Shown: in pieces, positions 1 through 7,356 of the stretch
How positions within the stretch are numbered: the first letter of the stretch is position 1
Layout: each line of letters begins with the position of its first letter
Source of the DNA: Pseudomonadota bacterium
GTDB taxonomy: Bacteria; Pseudomonadota; Gammaproteobacteria; Acidiferrobacterales; UBA6901
Length of the DNA: 8,471 nt
Assembly: GCA_021785795.1 (NCBI GenBank)
Contig: JAJYEK010000161.1
Coordinates: 1 to 8,471, forward strand
Direction: 5' to 3'
The notes under the pieces: generated by a model
Seen by the model: only the letters and a program-made list of their open reading frames with translations
Databases searched by the model: none
Told to the model about the DNA's origin: nothing
Translations under genes and position numbers: made by a program

Positions 1-2
1 AG

Positions 3-539
3 GATCTGATCGAGCTCCGGGGCAACGCGTATAAGACCAAACGCAACGAAATCAACCAGTTTCGGCGCGCCTATCCCAATCATTCCCTGGAGCCGTTCAG
101 CATGCAACACGGCGACGAGGCACGGGCGCTGGTGAACACCTGGATGCAGAACCGCCTGCGCACCCTGCCGGACGGGCCGGTGGAGGAGTTCCTGTACAAC
201 CTCGAGATGGAACGCAAGGCTATCCAGCGCGCCATCGCCCTGTACGACGAACTGCGCCTCGAGGGCATGAGCCTCTTTATCGATGGACGTCTGGAAGGCT
301 TCACGTTCGGCGAACGCCTCAACCGGGATGTTTCCAACGTTCTGATAGAAAAGACGAATTTCAACATCCAGGGCGCAGCTCAATATCTGTTCCGGGAATT
401 CAGCAAGGTCTTTGGCACCTGCACTTATATTAACGTGGGTGATGACCTCGGTTTCGAGAATCTGCGGCGTGTGAAGATGAGCTACCGGCCGGCCATGTTC
501 GGCGAGAAGATCATCTTGAGGCGTCCCCTGACCGGGTAA
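3..539 (+). CDS. DUF2156 / phosphatidylglycerol lysyltransferase-like acyltransferase, C-terminal part
   Basis: The reading frame is open from the left window edge, so the N-terminus is missing; 178 residues are visible. They begin with a segment rich in Lys/Arg/Asn (LRGNAYKTKRNEINQFRRAY), which matches the conserved core of DUF2156 proteins, the GNAT-like fold that also forms the C-terminal domain of MprF. The C-terminus (GDDLGFENLRRVKMSYRP, then GEKIILRRP) also fits this family, where a 'DLG..GLR..K.SYRP' motif precedes the end. Members of the family transfer aminoacyl or acyl groups to lipids or small molecules from tRNA or thioester donors. The substrate of this stand-alone version is unknown. 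The stop TAA overlaps the start of the next gene (TAATG), so the two are probably co-translated. Family call is fairly sure; activity is inference. Confidence 0.8.
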   Translation, partial: DLIELRGNAYKTKRNEINQFRRAYPNHSLEPFSMQHGDEARALVNTWMQNRLRTLPDGPVEEFLYNLEMERKAIQRAIALYDELRLEGMSLFIDGRLEGFTFGERLNRDVSNVLIEKTNFNIQGAAQYLFREFSKVFGTCTYINVGDDLGFENLRRVKMSYRPAMFGEKIILRRPLTG

Positions 540-1081
540 TGGCCGCCGGGCTGTCGATACGCCGGGCCGGACCGGCCGACCTCGACCGGATCGAGGCACT
601 CGAACGGGAGTGCTTCGGCAAGGTTGACGGTGCATTCTCGCGCCCCCAGCTCGGGCGGCTGCTTGCGAACCGCAACGCGTACTGGATGCTGGCCGCGGAC
701 GGCCAGGCCGTAGCCTGCTGGCTCACTGCCGGCAACGGCCGGGCGCGCTGGGCGCGACTCTATTCGCTGGCTGTGCATCCCGGATTACGGGGTCAGGGCT
801 GGGCCAGGCGTCTGCTGGATGCGGGGACGGCATGGATGCGTGCACACGGCCTTGCAATCTGCCGGGCCGAAGTCAGGGCCAGCAACCACGGTGCGCGCCG
901 GCTGTATGAGCGCTTCGGCTTCCGGGAGCTCGACCGGCTTCCCGGCTACTACGGTCCCGGCATTGACGGGCTGCGTCTGGTTCTTACCCTGCGTCCGGCA
1001 AGACCTCCGGCATCACACCGAACCGCGCCTGAGGCTGAGCGCCGTCCGCGGCGGGGAAGCCGTCCTAAAACCCGCCGCTGA
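539..1081 (+). CDS. GNAT family N-acetyltransferase, RimI-like
   Basis: A 180-residue protein with a single GNAT domain covering roughly residues 5-150. The acetyl-CoA pyrophosphate loop is visible as LAVHPGLRGQGWARRLL (77-93), with R84-G-Q-G-W-A as the core motif. A second hallmark is EVRASNHGARRLYERFGF (111-128), with the Asn and Tyr typical of RimI-type enzymes, followed by PGYYG near 136-140. Such enzymes transfer acetyl from acetyl-CoA to an amine, often a protein N-terminus, but the target here is unknown. True ribosomal RimI is one possibility; the partnership with a DUF2156 protein suggests a different, specialised substrate. The ATG overlaps the upstream TAA by one base, so translation is probably coupled. 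The last 30 residues are a Pro/Arg-rich, probably disordered tail, and the 3' end overlaps the convergent dehydrogenase gene by 17 bases. Confidence 0.85.
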   Translation: MAAGLSIRRAGPADLDRIEALERECFGKVDGAFSRPQLGRLLANRNAYWMLAADGQAVACWLTAGNGRARWARLYSLAVHPGLRGQGWARRLLDAGTAWMRAHGLAICRAEVRASNHGARRLYERFGFRELDRLPGYYGPGIDGLRLVLTLRPARPPASHRTAPEAERRPRRGSRPKTRR

Positions 1082-1967
1082 GGCCGGCGTCTTCGCGCGC
1101 ACCCAGGGCCAGCGCCGACCAGTCCATGTCAGCGCGGTTGCGGGCCAGGCCCGCCAGCAGGCGATCGTGCAGCAGGCTCGCGAGCGGCATAGGCACCCGG
1201 CTCTCGTTGGCGGTCTGCAGCACCAGATCAATGTCCTTTTTTCCGAGCGACAGCTTGAAGCCGGCCGGCTCAAAAGTCCCCGACGCGATAATCCGGCCGT
1301 AGTTCTGATAAACCGGACCACTGAACAGGGTCTCGCCCATCAGGGTCGCGAAGCGCGCCGGATCCACGCCGTTCTTGGCGGCGAGCGTAAAAGCTTCCGC
1401 CATGGTCTCAAGGGCGGTCACAATCAGGAAATTGCCCGCGAGCTTGACGACGTTCGCGGCCGTCGGGTTGTCCCCGAAATCATAGACCCGCTGTCCCAGG
1501 ACATCGAGCAGGGACTGCACGCGGGATTTGGCAGCCGGCGCCCCAGCCGCGCAGATCCAAAGTTTCCGGGCGGCCGCCGCGTCCGGACGCCCGAATACCG
1601 GCGCTGCGACATAAGCGCTGCCGCGGTCCGCGTGGTAGGCGGCGAGCCGACGGGCTGTGGCCGGAGCCACCGTGCTCATCGACAAATGCACGCCGCCTTC
1701 GCCCAACGCCTCCCCGAATCCACCGATGCCGCATACCACTTCCTCGAGGGCCTGGTCATTCGCAACCATGGTCACGACGATTCCACCCGACGCCACCGCC
1801 TCGGCAGGCTTTGATGCCGGCAGGACACCGGCAGTCCCCAAGTCCTGAATCCGGCCGGCACTGCGGTTGTATGCGCGCAGCTGATAGCCGGCCTTGAGAA
1901 GATTCGCGGCCATGGGCCTGCCCATCTGCCCCAGGCCGATAAAACCGATCGTCCGATCATCGCTCAT
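1065..1967 (-). CDS. NAD(P)-dependent beta-hydroxyacid dehydrogenase (3-hydroxyisobutyrate dehydrogenase family)
   Basis: About 300 residues, the normal length of this family. The Rossmann nucleotide-binding motif GFIGLGQMGRPMA lies at residues 8-20, the substrate-contact segment SMSTVAP at about 96-102, and the catalytic lysine is K175 in AANVVKLAGNF. A late LGKKDIDL segment (242-249) is the conserved C-terminal motif. These enzymes oxidise beta-hydroxyacids or reduce the semialdehydes with NAD(P). The usual 'SGG' loop is replaced by APVFGRPDAAAA, seen in a less characterised branch, so I would not name a substrate. I chose the ATG at 1967 over the in-frame ATG at 1982 because GGAG (1977-1980) sits nine bases ahead of it and overlaps the longer start. 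The lysine argues against an imine reductase. The gene stands alone, convergent with the GNAT gene. Confidence 0.88.
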   Translation of the reverse strand: MSDDRTIGFIGLGQMGRPMAANLLKAGYQLRAYNRSAGRIQDLGTAGVLPASKPAEAVASGGIVVTMVANDQALEEVVCGIGGFGEALGEGGVHLSMSTVAPATARRLAAYHADRGSAYVAAPVFGRPDAAAARKLWICAAGAPAAKSRVQSLLDVLGQRVYDFGDNPTAANVVKLAGNFLIVTALETMAEAFTLAAKNGVDPARFATLMGETLFSGPVYQNYGRIIASGTFEPAGFKLSLGKKDIDLVLQTANESRVPMPLASLLHDRLLAGLARNRADMDWSALALGAREDAGLSGGF

Positions 1968-2540
1968 TTCCCGTATCTCCATCGTTCAGCAGGTCAGGAC
2001 GCCACCGCCCGGCGCACCCACCCGGCGACCCCATACGGCGCAATGAGGCAACTTACGACGATGCCGGCATCCGCGCAAATCCTTTTCACCCGGCACCTCA
2101 TGATTCCGCAGCGTCCCACCCCTCGCTTGGAGATCATGATCGAGTACCGAACCCACCGATTCCCGGACCGAGAAGGGCTTTAGCCGGGTCCGGAGCCGCC
2201 GACCTGCTCCGGGCTCAAATCGCTTTCGAGGGCATACGGAACCTCAATATTTTTGCATTATATACAGAGACTTTCTTTCACCCGCGAGAATGCACCTGGG
2301 GATCACCGGATGCCTGCAACTCGGCTTCGCGCAAACAGCCGGCCGGCGTGGCGGCGAAGCGCGCGCCCCGGCGCGCAACCCACCGGCTGGTGGGCCACGG
2401 CGGAACTCCGGCGCTGGCGGTGCCGCCCTGCCCGCCCGCGTTGCGGGACGGCCGTTGTGGTTGCCCGCAGGTCAAATTATGCTATCGCCCCATGCGGCGC
2501 ATCCCCAGCTTTCCGGTCCGGACGGCGGCAGCCGGCGCAA
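1968..2540. other. Divergent intergenic region without a convincing gene
   Basis: This stretch separates the minus-strand dehydrogenase from the plus-strand sulfotransferase and should hold both promoters. It contains a perfect 10-base palindrome (GATCATGATC, 2132-2141), a 7-bp hairpin (CCGGAGC 2190-2196 with GCTCCGG 2206-2212, 9-base loop, no T-run) and an AT-rich patch at about 2246-2265. The sulfotransferase frame stays open back to a TTG at 2253, and other frames are open too. The would-be peptides are Arg/Pro/Ala-rich without motifs, as expected where high GC makes stops rare, so I read it as non-coding. No strong sigma-70 -35/-10 pair was seen. Confidence 0.5.
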
Positions 2541-4226
2541 ATGCGGACCCCGCTTCCCGCCATGAATAGCCGGTCGCTCGACGCCCGGATCCAGGATCTG
2601 CTCGGTCTCGTCCATGCAAACCGCCTGACCGATGCGCGCAACCTTGGCATGAAGCTGCGGGCTGCGGCGCCCGGGCGGCGCGAGGTGATCTCCATACTCG
2701 GCGCAGTCCACGGACAGCTCGGCGAATTCGCACAGGCTGAATCCTGCTACAGCGCTCTGGTTGCGGTCGACCCGAGGGAACTCAGGCACCAGAGCTACCT
2801 CGGCCTCGGTCTGGCCCGGGTGATGCAGGGACGATGGGAAGAGGCGCTTGCAGCATTCGACTCGATGCTGGCGCTTCAACCCGGCTATGCCGAAGGCCAC
2901 AAACAGACCGGCTGCCTGCTGCGCGACCTCGGCCACCACGACTCCGCGATCACGCACCTGCGGGAAGCGATTCGGCTCGCTCCCGACGACATCGCGGCCA
3001 TCGTATATCTGGCCAATATCCTGATTTACCGGGGCAGGATGGAAGAGGCGCTTGCGCTCTGCGATCACGGACTTTCCCGCCACCCAGGACATCCCGAGGC
3101 AATCGCGAGCCGGGCACTCATCCTGGAAAAGCAGAACCGACCGGATGCAGCCTGGGAATGCCTGCGGCTGGCGCTGCCTGGGACTTCCGACAGTTCGGGT
3201 TTCGCCATTGTCTACGCCCGGCTTGCTCCGCGCTACGGCGAGTCTGGGCGCGCGAAATTGATGCTCGAAGATCTGCTTGCGCGCCGGACCTGGGCCCCGT
3301 CACAGCGTCGCGAGCTGCACCATGCATTGGCAAATCTGCACGACGGGTCGGGCGAGTACGATACCGCATTTACCCATTACCAGGCCGCCAACGCCCTGAG
3401 CCCGCACCGCTTCGAGCCTGAGGACGCGCGCCGCAAGGCCGAAGAGATCATGGGGTTTTTCAGCGAGGAAAACCTGCCGGAAGCCGACGCCGCGCCGCAG
3501 GGGGCGCCCGTACCGCTATTCATCGTCGGCATGCCACGTTCCGGCACATCGCTCGTCGAGCAGATGCTCGCCTGCCATCCTGAGGTCACTGCCGCCGGCG
3601 AACTCGAGATTCTCGAAAACCTGGAACGGCGGATGCCGGAATTACTGGGCCGGACCGAACCCTATCCCGGCTGTCTTAGAGGGGCCACCCGCGAAGCGAT
3701 GAACGCACTGGCTAAACCCTACCGCGACGCCATCGCGGCGATCGCCAGCGGGGCGAGGTATGTGAGCGACAAGCTGCCGGGCAATTACGAGCGCATCGGA
3801 CTCATCCGGAAGCTCTTTCCCGATGCCCGTATCATCCATGTGTTCCGCGATCCGCGCGATACCTGCCTGTCGTGCTACTTCCAGAACTTTGGCAAGAACC
3901 TGACCTACTCGTCGAACCTGCGTTCGCTGGGAGCGGTTTACGGGATCTACCAGCGGCTGATGGACCACTGGCGCTCGACGCCCGGATCCGGAATGCTTGA
4001 TATCCGCTATGAGACGCTCGTAACCGATCCGGAGCGCGAGGTGCGCAAGCTGCTCGAGTTCTGCGCGCTGCCCTGGGAGGCGCGCTGCCTCGAGTTCCAC
4101 AAGTCGGACCGCTACGTCAACACGGCAAGCTATGCCCAGGTCCGCCAGCCCCTGTACCAAAGCGCGATCGGCCGGTGGAGGCATTACGAGACCCATATCG
4201 GGGCACTCATCGAAGCCCTGGGATAA
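2541..4226 (+). CDS. Tetratricopeptide repeat-containing sulfotransferase
   Basis: The 561-residue protein has two parts. Residues about 46-190 form TPR helices, with repeats such as GQLGEFAQAESCYSALVAVD, a GRWEEALAAFDSMLALQP unit and GRMEEALALCDHGLSRHP; more degenerate helices continue to about 300. The sulfotransferase domain follows: the 5'-phosphosulfate loop FIVGMPRSGTSLVEQML (327-343), the 3'-phosphate-binding segment FRDPRDTCLSCYF (435-447), and the C-terminal QPLYQSAIGRWRHYE signature typical of this bacterial family. It should transfer sulfate from PAPS to an unknown acceptor, perhaps a glycan, lipid or protein bound through the TPRs. No signal peptide or membrane segment is visible. 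ATG 2541 and ATG 2562 are both possible starts; neither has a clear Shine-Dalgarno. The gene appears monocistronic and faces ppnP. Confidence 0.9.
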   Translation: MRTPLPAMNSRSLDARIQDLLGLVHANRLTDARNLGMKLRAAAPGRREVISILGAVHGQLGEFAQAESCYSALVAVDPRELRHQSYLGLGLARVMQGRWEEALAAFDSMLALQPGYAEGHKQTGCLLRDLGHHDSAITHLREAIRLAPDDIAAIVYLANILIYRGRMEEALALCDHGLSRHPGHPEAIASRALILEKQNRPDAAWECLRLALPGTSDSSGFAIVYARLAPRYGESGRAKLMLEDLLARRTWAPSQRRELHHALANLHDGSGEYDTAFTHYQAANALSPHRFEPEDARRKAEEIMGFFSEENLPEADAAPQGAPVPLFIVGMPRSGTSLVEQMLACHPEVTAAGELEILENLERRMPELLGRTEPYPGCLRGATREAMNALAKPYRDAIAAIASGARYVSDKLPGNYERIGLIRKLFPDARIIHVFRDPRDTCLSCYFQNFGKNLTYSSNLRSLGAVYGIYQRLMDHWRSTPGSGMLDIRYETLVTDPEREVRKLLEFCALPWEARCLEFHKSDRYVNTASYAQVRQPLYQSAIGRWRHYETHIGALIEALG

Positions 4227-4235
4227 CCCCCCAGG

Positions 4236-4266
4236 GCCGGCTGCACCCGCGTGCGGCGCCGCCGGC
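4236..4266. terminator. Possible bidirectional terminator hairpin between convergent genes
   Basis: The 47 bases between the sulfotransferase stop and the ppnP stop hold nested inverted repeats: GCCGGC at 4236-4241 with GCCGGC at 4261-4266, and inside them GCAC 4243-4246 with GTGC 4251-4254 around a CCGC loop. The inner bulge is asymmetric and there is no T-run on either side, so this is not a classical Rho-independent terminator. Its place between two convergent stops is the main support. Confidence 0.3.
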
Positions 4267-4273
4267 AGACGAC

Positions 4274-4582
4274 CTACCCGAAATGACAGACGTAATCGAG
4301 CAGATCATCGATTTCGATTTCGAACTGGGAGTTTCCGGGAACCGAAAAGCTGTCGCCGGCCTCATAATCGTTCCATGCCGTGGAACCGGAGAGCTTTACC
4401 CGGCAGCGGCCCTGAGTGATTTCGATGCGCTCCGGGGCCTCGGTACTGAACCGGTAGATGCCCGGCAGCATGATACCCAGGGTTTTCATCTCCCCTTCCG
4501 AAGTGATGATGCTGCGGCTCGTTACGCGCCCTTCGTGGTAGATGTTGGCCCGCGTCTTGACTTCGACGTTCTTGAAACTCAT
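4274..4582 (-). CDS. ppnP: Pyrimidine/purine nucleoside phosphorylase PpnP (YaiE / DUF1255)
   Basis: A 102-residue single-domain cupin of the PpnP (formerly YaiE, DUF1255) family; the E. coli protein is 94 residues. Recognisable landmarks are KTLGIMLPGIYRFSTEAPE (about 33-51), then ERIEITQGRCRVKLSG and AGDSFSVPGNSQFEIEI with the diagnostic 'F.VP.NS.F' motif, ending in DYVCHFG. PpnP phosphorolyses several nucleosides (adenosine, uridine, guanosine, inosine, cytidine, thymidine and others) to base and ribose 1-phosphate in the cytoplasm, feeding salvage. I chose ATG 4582, with AAGGCGAG-like purines upstream; an in-frame TTG at 4588 would add two residues. The start lies two bases after the kinase stop, so it is the second gene of that unit and probably translationally coupled to it. 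Confidence 0.92.
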   Translation of the reverse strand: MSFKNVEVKTRANIYHEGRVTSRSIITSEGEMKTLGIMLPGIYRFSTEAPERIEITQGRCRVKLSGSTAWNDYEAGDSFSVPGNSQFEIEIDDLLDYVCHFG

Positions 4583-4584
4583 TG

Positions 4585-6414
4585 TCAATTCTCGCCTTCT
4601 GCCTGACTGTCCGGGCTGGCATCATGCCACTGGGGGAGATCAAAGTAAAAGCGCGTGGCACTGCCAGATCCAGCGTCGAAACCGATGCTGCCGCCATGCG
4701 CTTCGACGATCGCGCGCGCGACGCCCAGCCCCAGCCCGGCTCCGCCCAGCAGCGACGAACCGGAATCCTCGGCACGCGGGGAAAATACATGGAAAAGGCG
4801 GTCGCGCGCGCTGTCCGGAACGCCCGGACCGTGATCCGTCACGGTAACGCGGAAGTCTCCGCCCGCTTCCTCCACCGCCACCTCGACCATACCTCCATGC
4901 GGAGAGAAACGCACCGCGTTCGCGATCAGATGGTCGATCACATGAATGATACGCGCGCTGTCCGCGTATACGGGCGCCGTATCGAGTCTGGACACCAGCG
5001 TCAGAGCCACTCCCGACGTCGCGGCCAGACTGCGTGCTTCCTCGACCGCCCGCGATGCCAGATCGGCGAGGTTCATATGGCGCAGGTCGAGGCTCAGGGT
5101 CCCGCGCTGCACGTCATCCAGGTCGACGACGTCACCGACCAGGCGCGTCAGACGTGCAGTGTTGTTGCGCGCGATGTCGAGCAGCGATCTGCCGCGCTCC
5201 GACAGCTCACCGCCCACGCCTTCGGCCAGCAGGCCGAGTGATCCCACCAGCGCCGTAAGCGGGGTCCTGAGTTCATGGCTCACGGCCGATATGAACCGAC
5301 TCTTCATCAGCTCCATGCGCTTGCGCTCGGTCATGTCGCGTACGATTCCGATCAGCATGTGCTTCCGGCTGAGCACGATGCCGCTCACCGCCAGCTCCAT
5401 GGGAAACGCCGAGCCGTCGCGACGTAGGCCGGCAATCTCGAGTCCGAATCCGATCATCCGCTGCTTTCCGGAACCGGCGTAGCCCTCGACATAACCTTCG
5501 TACTCGTCGCGCTCGGACTCGGGCAGGAGCATCCTGAAATGCCTGCCCGCCACTTCGGCCGCGGTGTATCCGAATATGCGCTCGGCGGCGGCGTTCATCG
5601 ACTCGAGCCTGCCATGCTCATCCATGGTGATGATGCCGTCCAACACATTGTCCACGACGGAACGCAAGCGGGCCTCGCTCTCGCGCAGCCCGTCTTCCAC
5701 CCGCGCGCGTTCGCCGATCTCCCGCCTGAGGTCCCGATTAAGGTCCTCAGTCGCCGCCTTCTCGCGCGCCAGGACCGCAACCAGATCGCTGTTTTCGAAG
5801 CGCAGCCTGAGGGAACCGAGCGTGGCCTCGTAGAGCCGGCGCACGAGGATCAGCATCATGACCATGAACAGGAGAGATAGCATGCCCATGGCAAATTGCA
5901 GGCTACCGCCTGTGTAAAACAGCCGCATGGTGAGTGGCACTAGAGCGGGCGCAACGAAGTACAGCGCCGCCCGGGCAAGCGGGGAATAGGTCACCACCCC
6001 GCCCGCGGTCATTCCGGCGAGCACCAGGACGACGAACACCTGGTTTGGAATCTGGTCGGGCAATAGAAGCAGGCCTGCGGAACCCCACACGGCCCCGGAC
6101 AGCAGGGTACCGTACACGAACCGGCCCTCCCAGGCCGCGACCGAAGCTGCCGCGGGCGAGCGGCGGCCATAGCGCAGAGCAACCAGATAGCGCGACAGCG
6201 ACACCAGCGCCAGCGCGGCGAACCAGATCCACAGGATGGAGTGGCTGATCACGCGCCACTGCACGGAAACGAGCACCGACGCGCTGAGCAGGCCGGCTAG
6301 CAGTCCTACCGGAAGATTCGCATACAGCAGCTTGACCTGTTCTGCGCGGATCAATGCGTCGCGGCCCGATGCCGGGGACCTGTCCACCTCCAGGCCGCCG
6401 GCCGCGTCACTCAC
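4585..6414 (-). CDS. Membrane-bound PAS-domain sensor histidine kinase
   Basis: A 609-residue sensor kinase starting at GTG 6414, supported by AGGGAGG four bases upstream (6419-6425). Order of parts: short cytoplasmic N-terminus; about six hydrophobic segments between residues 33 and 192; an Arg/Glu-rich probable coiled coil (about 205-250); one PAS domain (about 246-362, with GIITMDEHGRLESMNAAAERIFGY); HisKA with the phospho-acceptor H380 in SAVSHELRTPL; and a HATPase domain with the N-box around IANAVRFSP (N499), G1 box DHGPGVP (527-533) and G2 box GGAGLGLG (557-564). It should autophosphorylate on H380 in response to a membrane or PAS-sensed signal. There is no receiver domain and no response regulator gene nearby, so it is an orphan here. 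No haem- or flavin-binding residue could be assigned in the PAS domain. ppnP follows two bases after its stop. Confidence 0.93.
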   Translation of the reverse strand: MSDAAGGLEVDRSPASGRDALIRAEQVKLLYANLPVGLLAGLLSASVLVSVQWRVISHSILWIWFAALALVSLSRYLVALRYGRRSPAAASVAAWEGRFVYGTLLSGAVWGSAGLLLLPDQIPNQVFVVLVLAGMTAGGVVTYSPLARAALYFVAPALVPLTMRLFYTGGSLQFAMGMLSLLFMVMMLILVRRLYEATLGSLRLRFENSDLVAVLAREKAATEDLNRDLRREIGERARVEDGLRESEARLRSVVDNVLDGIITMDEHGRLESMNAAAERIFGYTAAEVAGRHFRMLLPESERDEYEGYVEGYAGSGKQRMIGFGLEIAGLRRDGSAFPMELAVSGIVLSRKHMLIGIVRDMTERKRMELMKSRFISAVSHELRTPLTALVGSLGLLAEGVGGELSERGRSLLDIARNNTARLTRLVGDVVDLDDVQRGTLSLDLRHMNLADLASRAVEEARSLAATSGVALTLVSRLDTAPVYADSARIIHVIDHLIANAVRFSPHGGMVEVAVEEAGGDFRVTVTDHGPGVPDSARDRLFHVFSPRAEDSGSSLLGGAGLGLGVARAIVEAHGGSIGFDAGSGSATRFYFDLPQWHDASPDSQAEGEN

Positions 6415-6507
6415 GGTTCCTCCCTGCCGCAGGCCACAGACGGCAACTGCGGATTCCGGTCAAACGAAACACGGGCGCGTACCCCTTTAACCCTGAACGG
6501 ACGCAGC

Positions 6508-6520
6508 CGGCAGACTGCCG
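6508..6520. repeat. Short inverted repeat upstream of the kinase gene
   Basis: CGGCAG-A-CTGCCG is a perfect 6-bp-arm inverted repeat with a one-base centre. It lies between the candidate promoter at 6568-6573 and the kinase start at 6414, so it could be an operator. It is a single copy in GC-rich DNA, and chance is a fair alternative. Confidence 0.25.
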
Positions 6521-6549
6521 CATCCTTGATCGCTCACTTTCTAGTTATG

Positions 6550-7356
6550 CTAAGAACCCAAAGTATGATTATAGTTTGGATTTCGTGTACCTGCCGTGCC
6601 CGGCACCGGACGGCCACCCGCTCTTGGGAGTGCGGCAAGTGCCGGCGACCACCACCCCCCGCAGGCAGCAAGTCTTTGCGACAGGTCATGCTTGAGCCAG
6701 CGTGCCTGGAGCCATAATTCTGTGCATTTGGCAGTTTTGGGCTGATACATCCGCACGTGGCAGTCGAGCCACTCGGGGATGGTCTGCCCCCGCGTGGCGC
6801 AGGCAAAGGTGTAGGAGCTCGCGCCGAGTGCCGCGACAAAGAGCTCAGTCGGGATGCGTTCTCCGCTGAGGGGGTCGGTGAGCTTCATCCCGTCGCAGAA
6901 GTCGACGAAGCATTTCTCGCCTCCCCGGTGATGCTGGCGCAGCACGAGCGAGAGCTTTTTCTCGAATCGGCGGTAGAGCTCGGTGAACTGCGCGTACTGG
7001 TAGCCGTCGGGATGCTGCGCTTTGTACTCGGTCCACAGGAGTGCGAGCGTCACCTTGTGGTCGCGCCGCGCAAGCTCCGCGCGGACGGCGGCCCAGTCCG
7101 GAACGGGGCGGGCCCGCGTCGCCCGTGATGGCGCGCAGGCGGGATAGAGCCTGCGCTCCAGCGCATCCTCATCGAGGGGCTCGACCGCCGCCCAGGTAGA
7201 CATCCCTGCTGCAGCGGCGCGCTTCAAGCAGTCGGCCACCGCCGTCTTGCTGACACCCACGGCGCGGGCGATGTTACGGCGGCTGTCGATGCCGCCGGCG
7301 AAATGGAGACGCAGGATCGATTTGATGTGTCGCATGGCAAGCCTCGGTTGTGCCAC
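6550..7356 (-). pseudogene. istA: Truncated IS21-family transposase IstA, N-terminal part
   Basis: The start is GTG 7356, with a strong AAGGAGG five bases upstream (7362-7368); an earlier ATG at 7482 lies inside the IS terminal repeats and is unlikely. The product begins with the typical IS21 opening RLAMRHIKSILRLHFAGG, then a helix-turn-helix (about 24-47, IARAVGVSKTAVADCLKRA), a linker, and the beginning of the DDE core with CFVDFCDG (first Asp about 152). IS21 similarity runs to about residue 202 (PEWLDCHVR). It then changes abruptly, near base 6750, to sequence I do not recognise before a stop at 6550. Full IstA proteins are around 500 residues, so the later catalytic residues and the C-terminus are lost, and the istB helper gene is absent. 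The protein cannot be an active transposase. Confidence 0.82.
6568..6573 (-). promoter_or_regulatory. Candidate -10 element facing the kinase-ppnP unit
   Basis: Read on the minus strand, TATAAT occurs exactly, inside an AT-rich patch (about 6535-6595) that stands out from the GC-rich surroundings. The -35 region at the right spacing (ACGGCA with 18 bases between) matches TTGACA at only three positions. Transcription from here would give a leader of about 150 bases before the kinase GTG. A TTGACC at about 6457-6462 (minus) is a second candidate -35 but has no good -10. Confidence 0.35.

Noticed and set aside
819..1814. A 331-codon plus-strand frame across the GNAT and dehydrogenase genes
   Set aside because: It overlaps two clearly recognised genes in another frame or strand, and its product has no family features.
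2132..2141. GATCATGATC palindrome as an operator
   Set aside because: A single 10-base palindrome far from either start codon and without a second copy; chance is likely enough that I do not list it separately.
2253..2540. In-frame extension of the sulfotransferase to a TTG at 2253, adding 96 residues
   Set aside because: The extra peptide is Arg/Pro/Ala-rich, has no motif, and other frames are equally open because of high GC. Family similarity begins after 2562.
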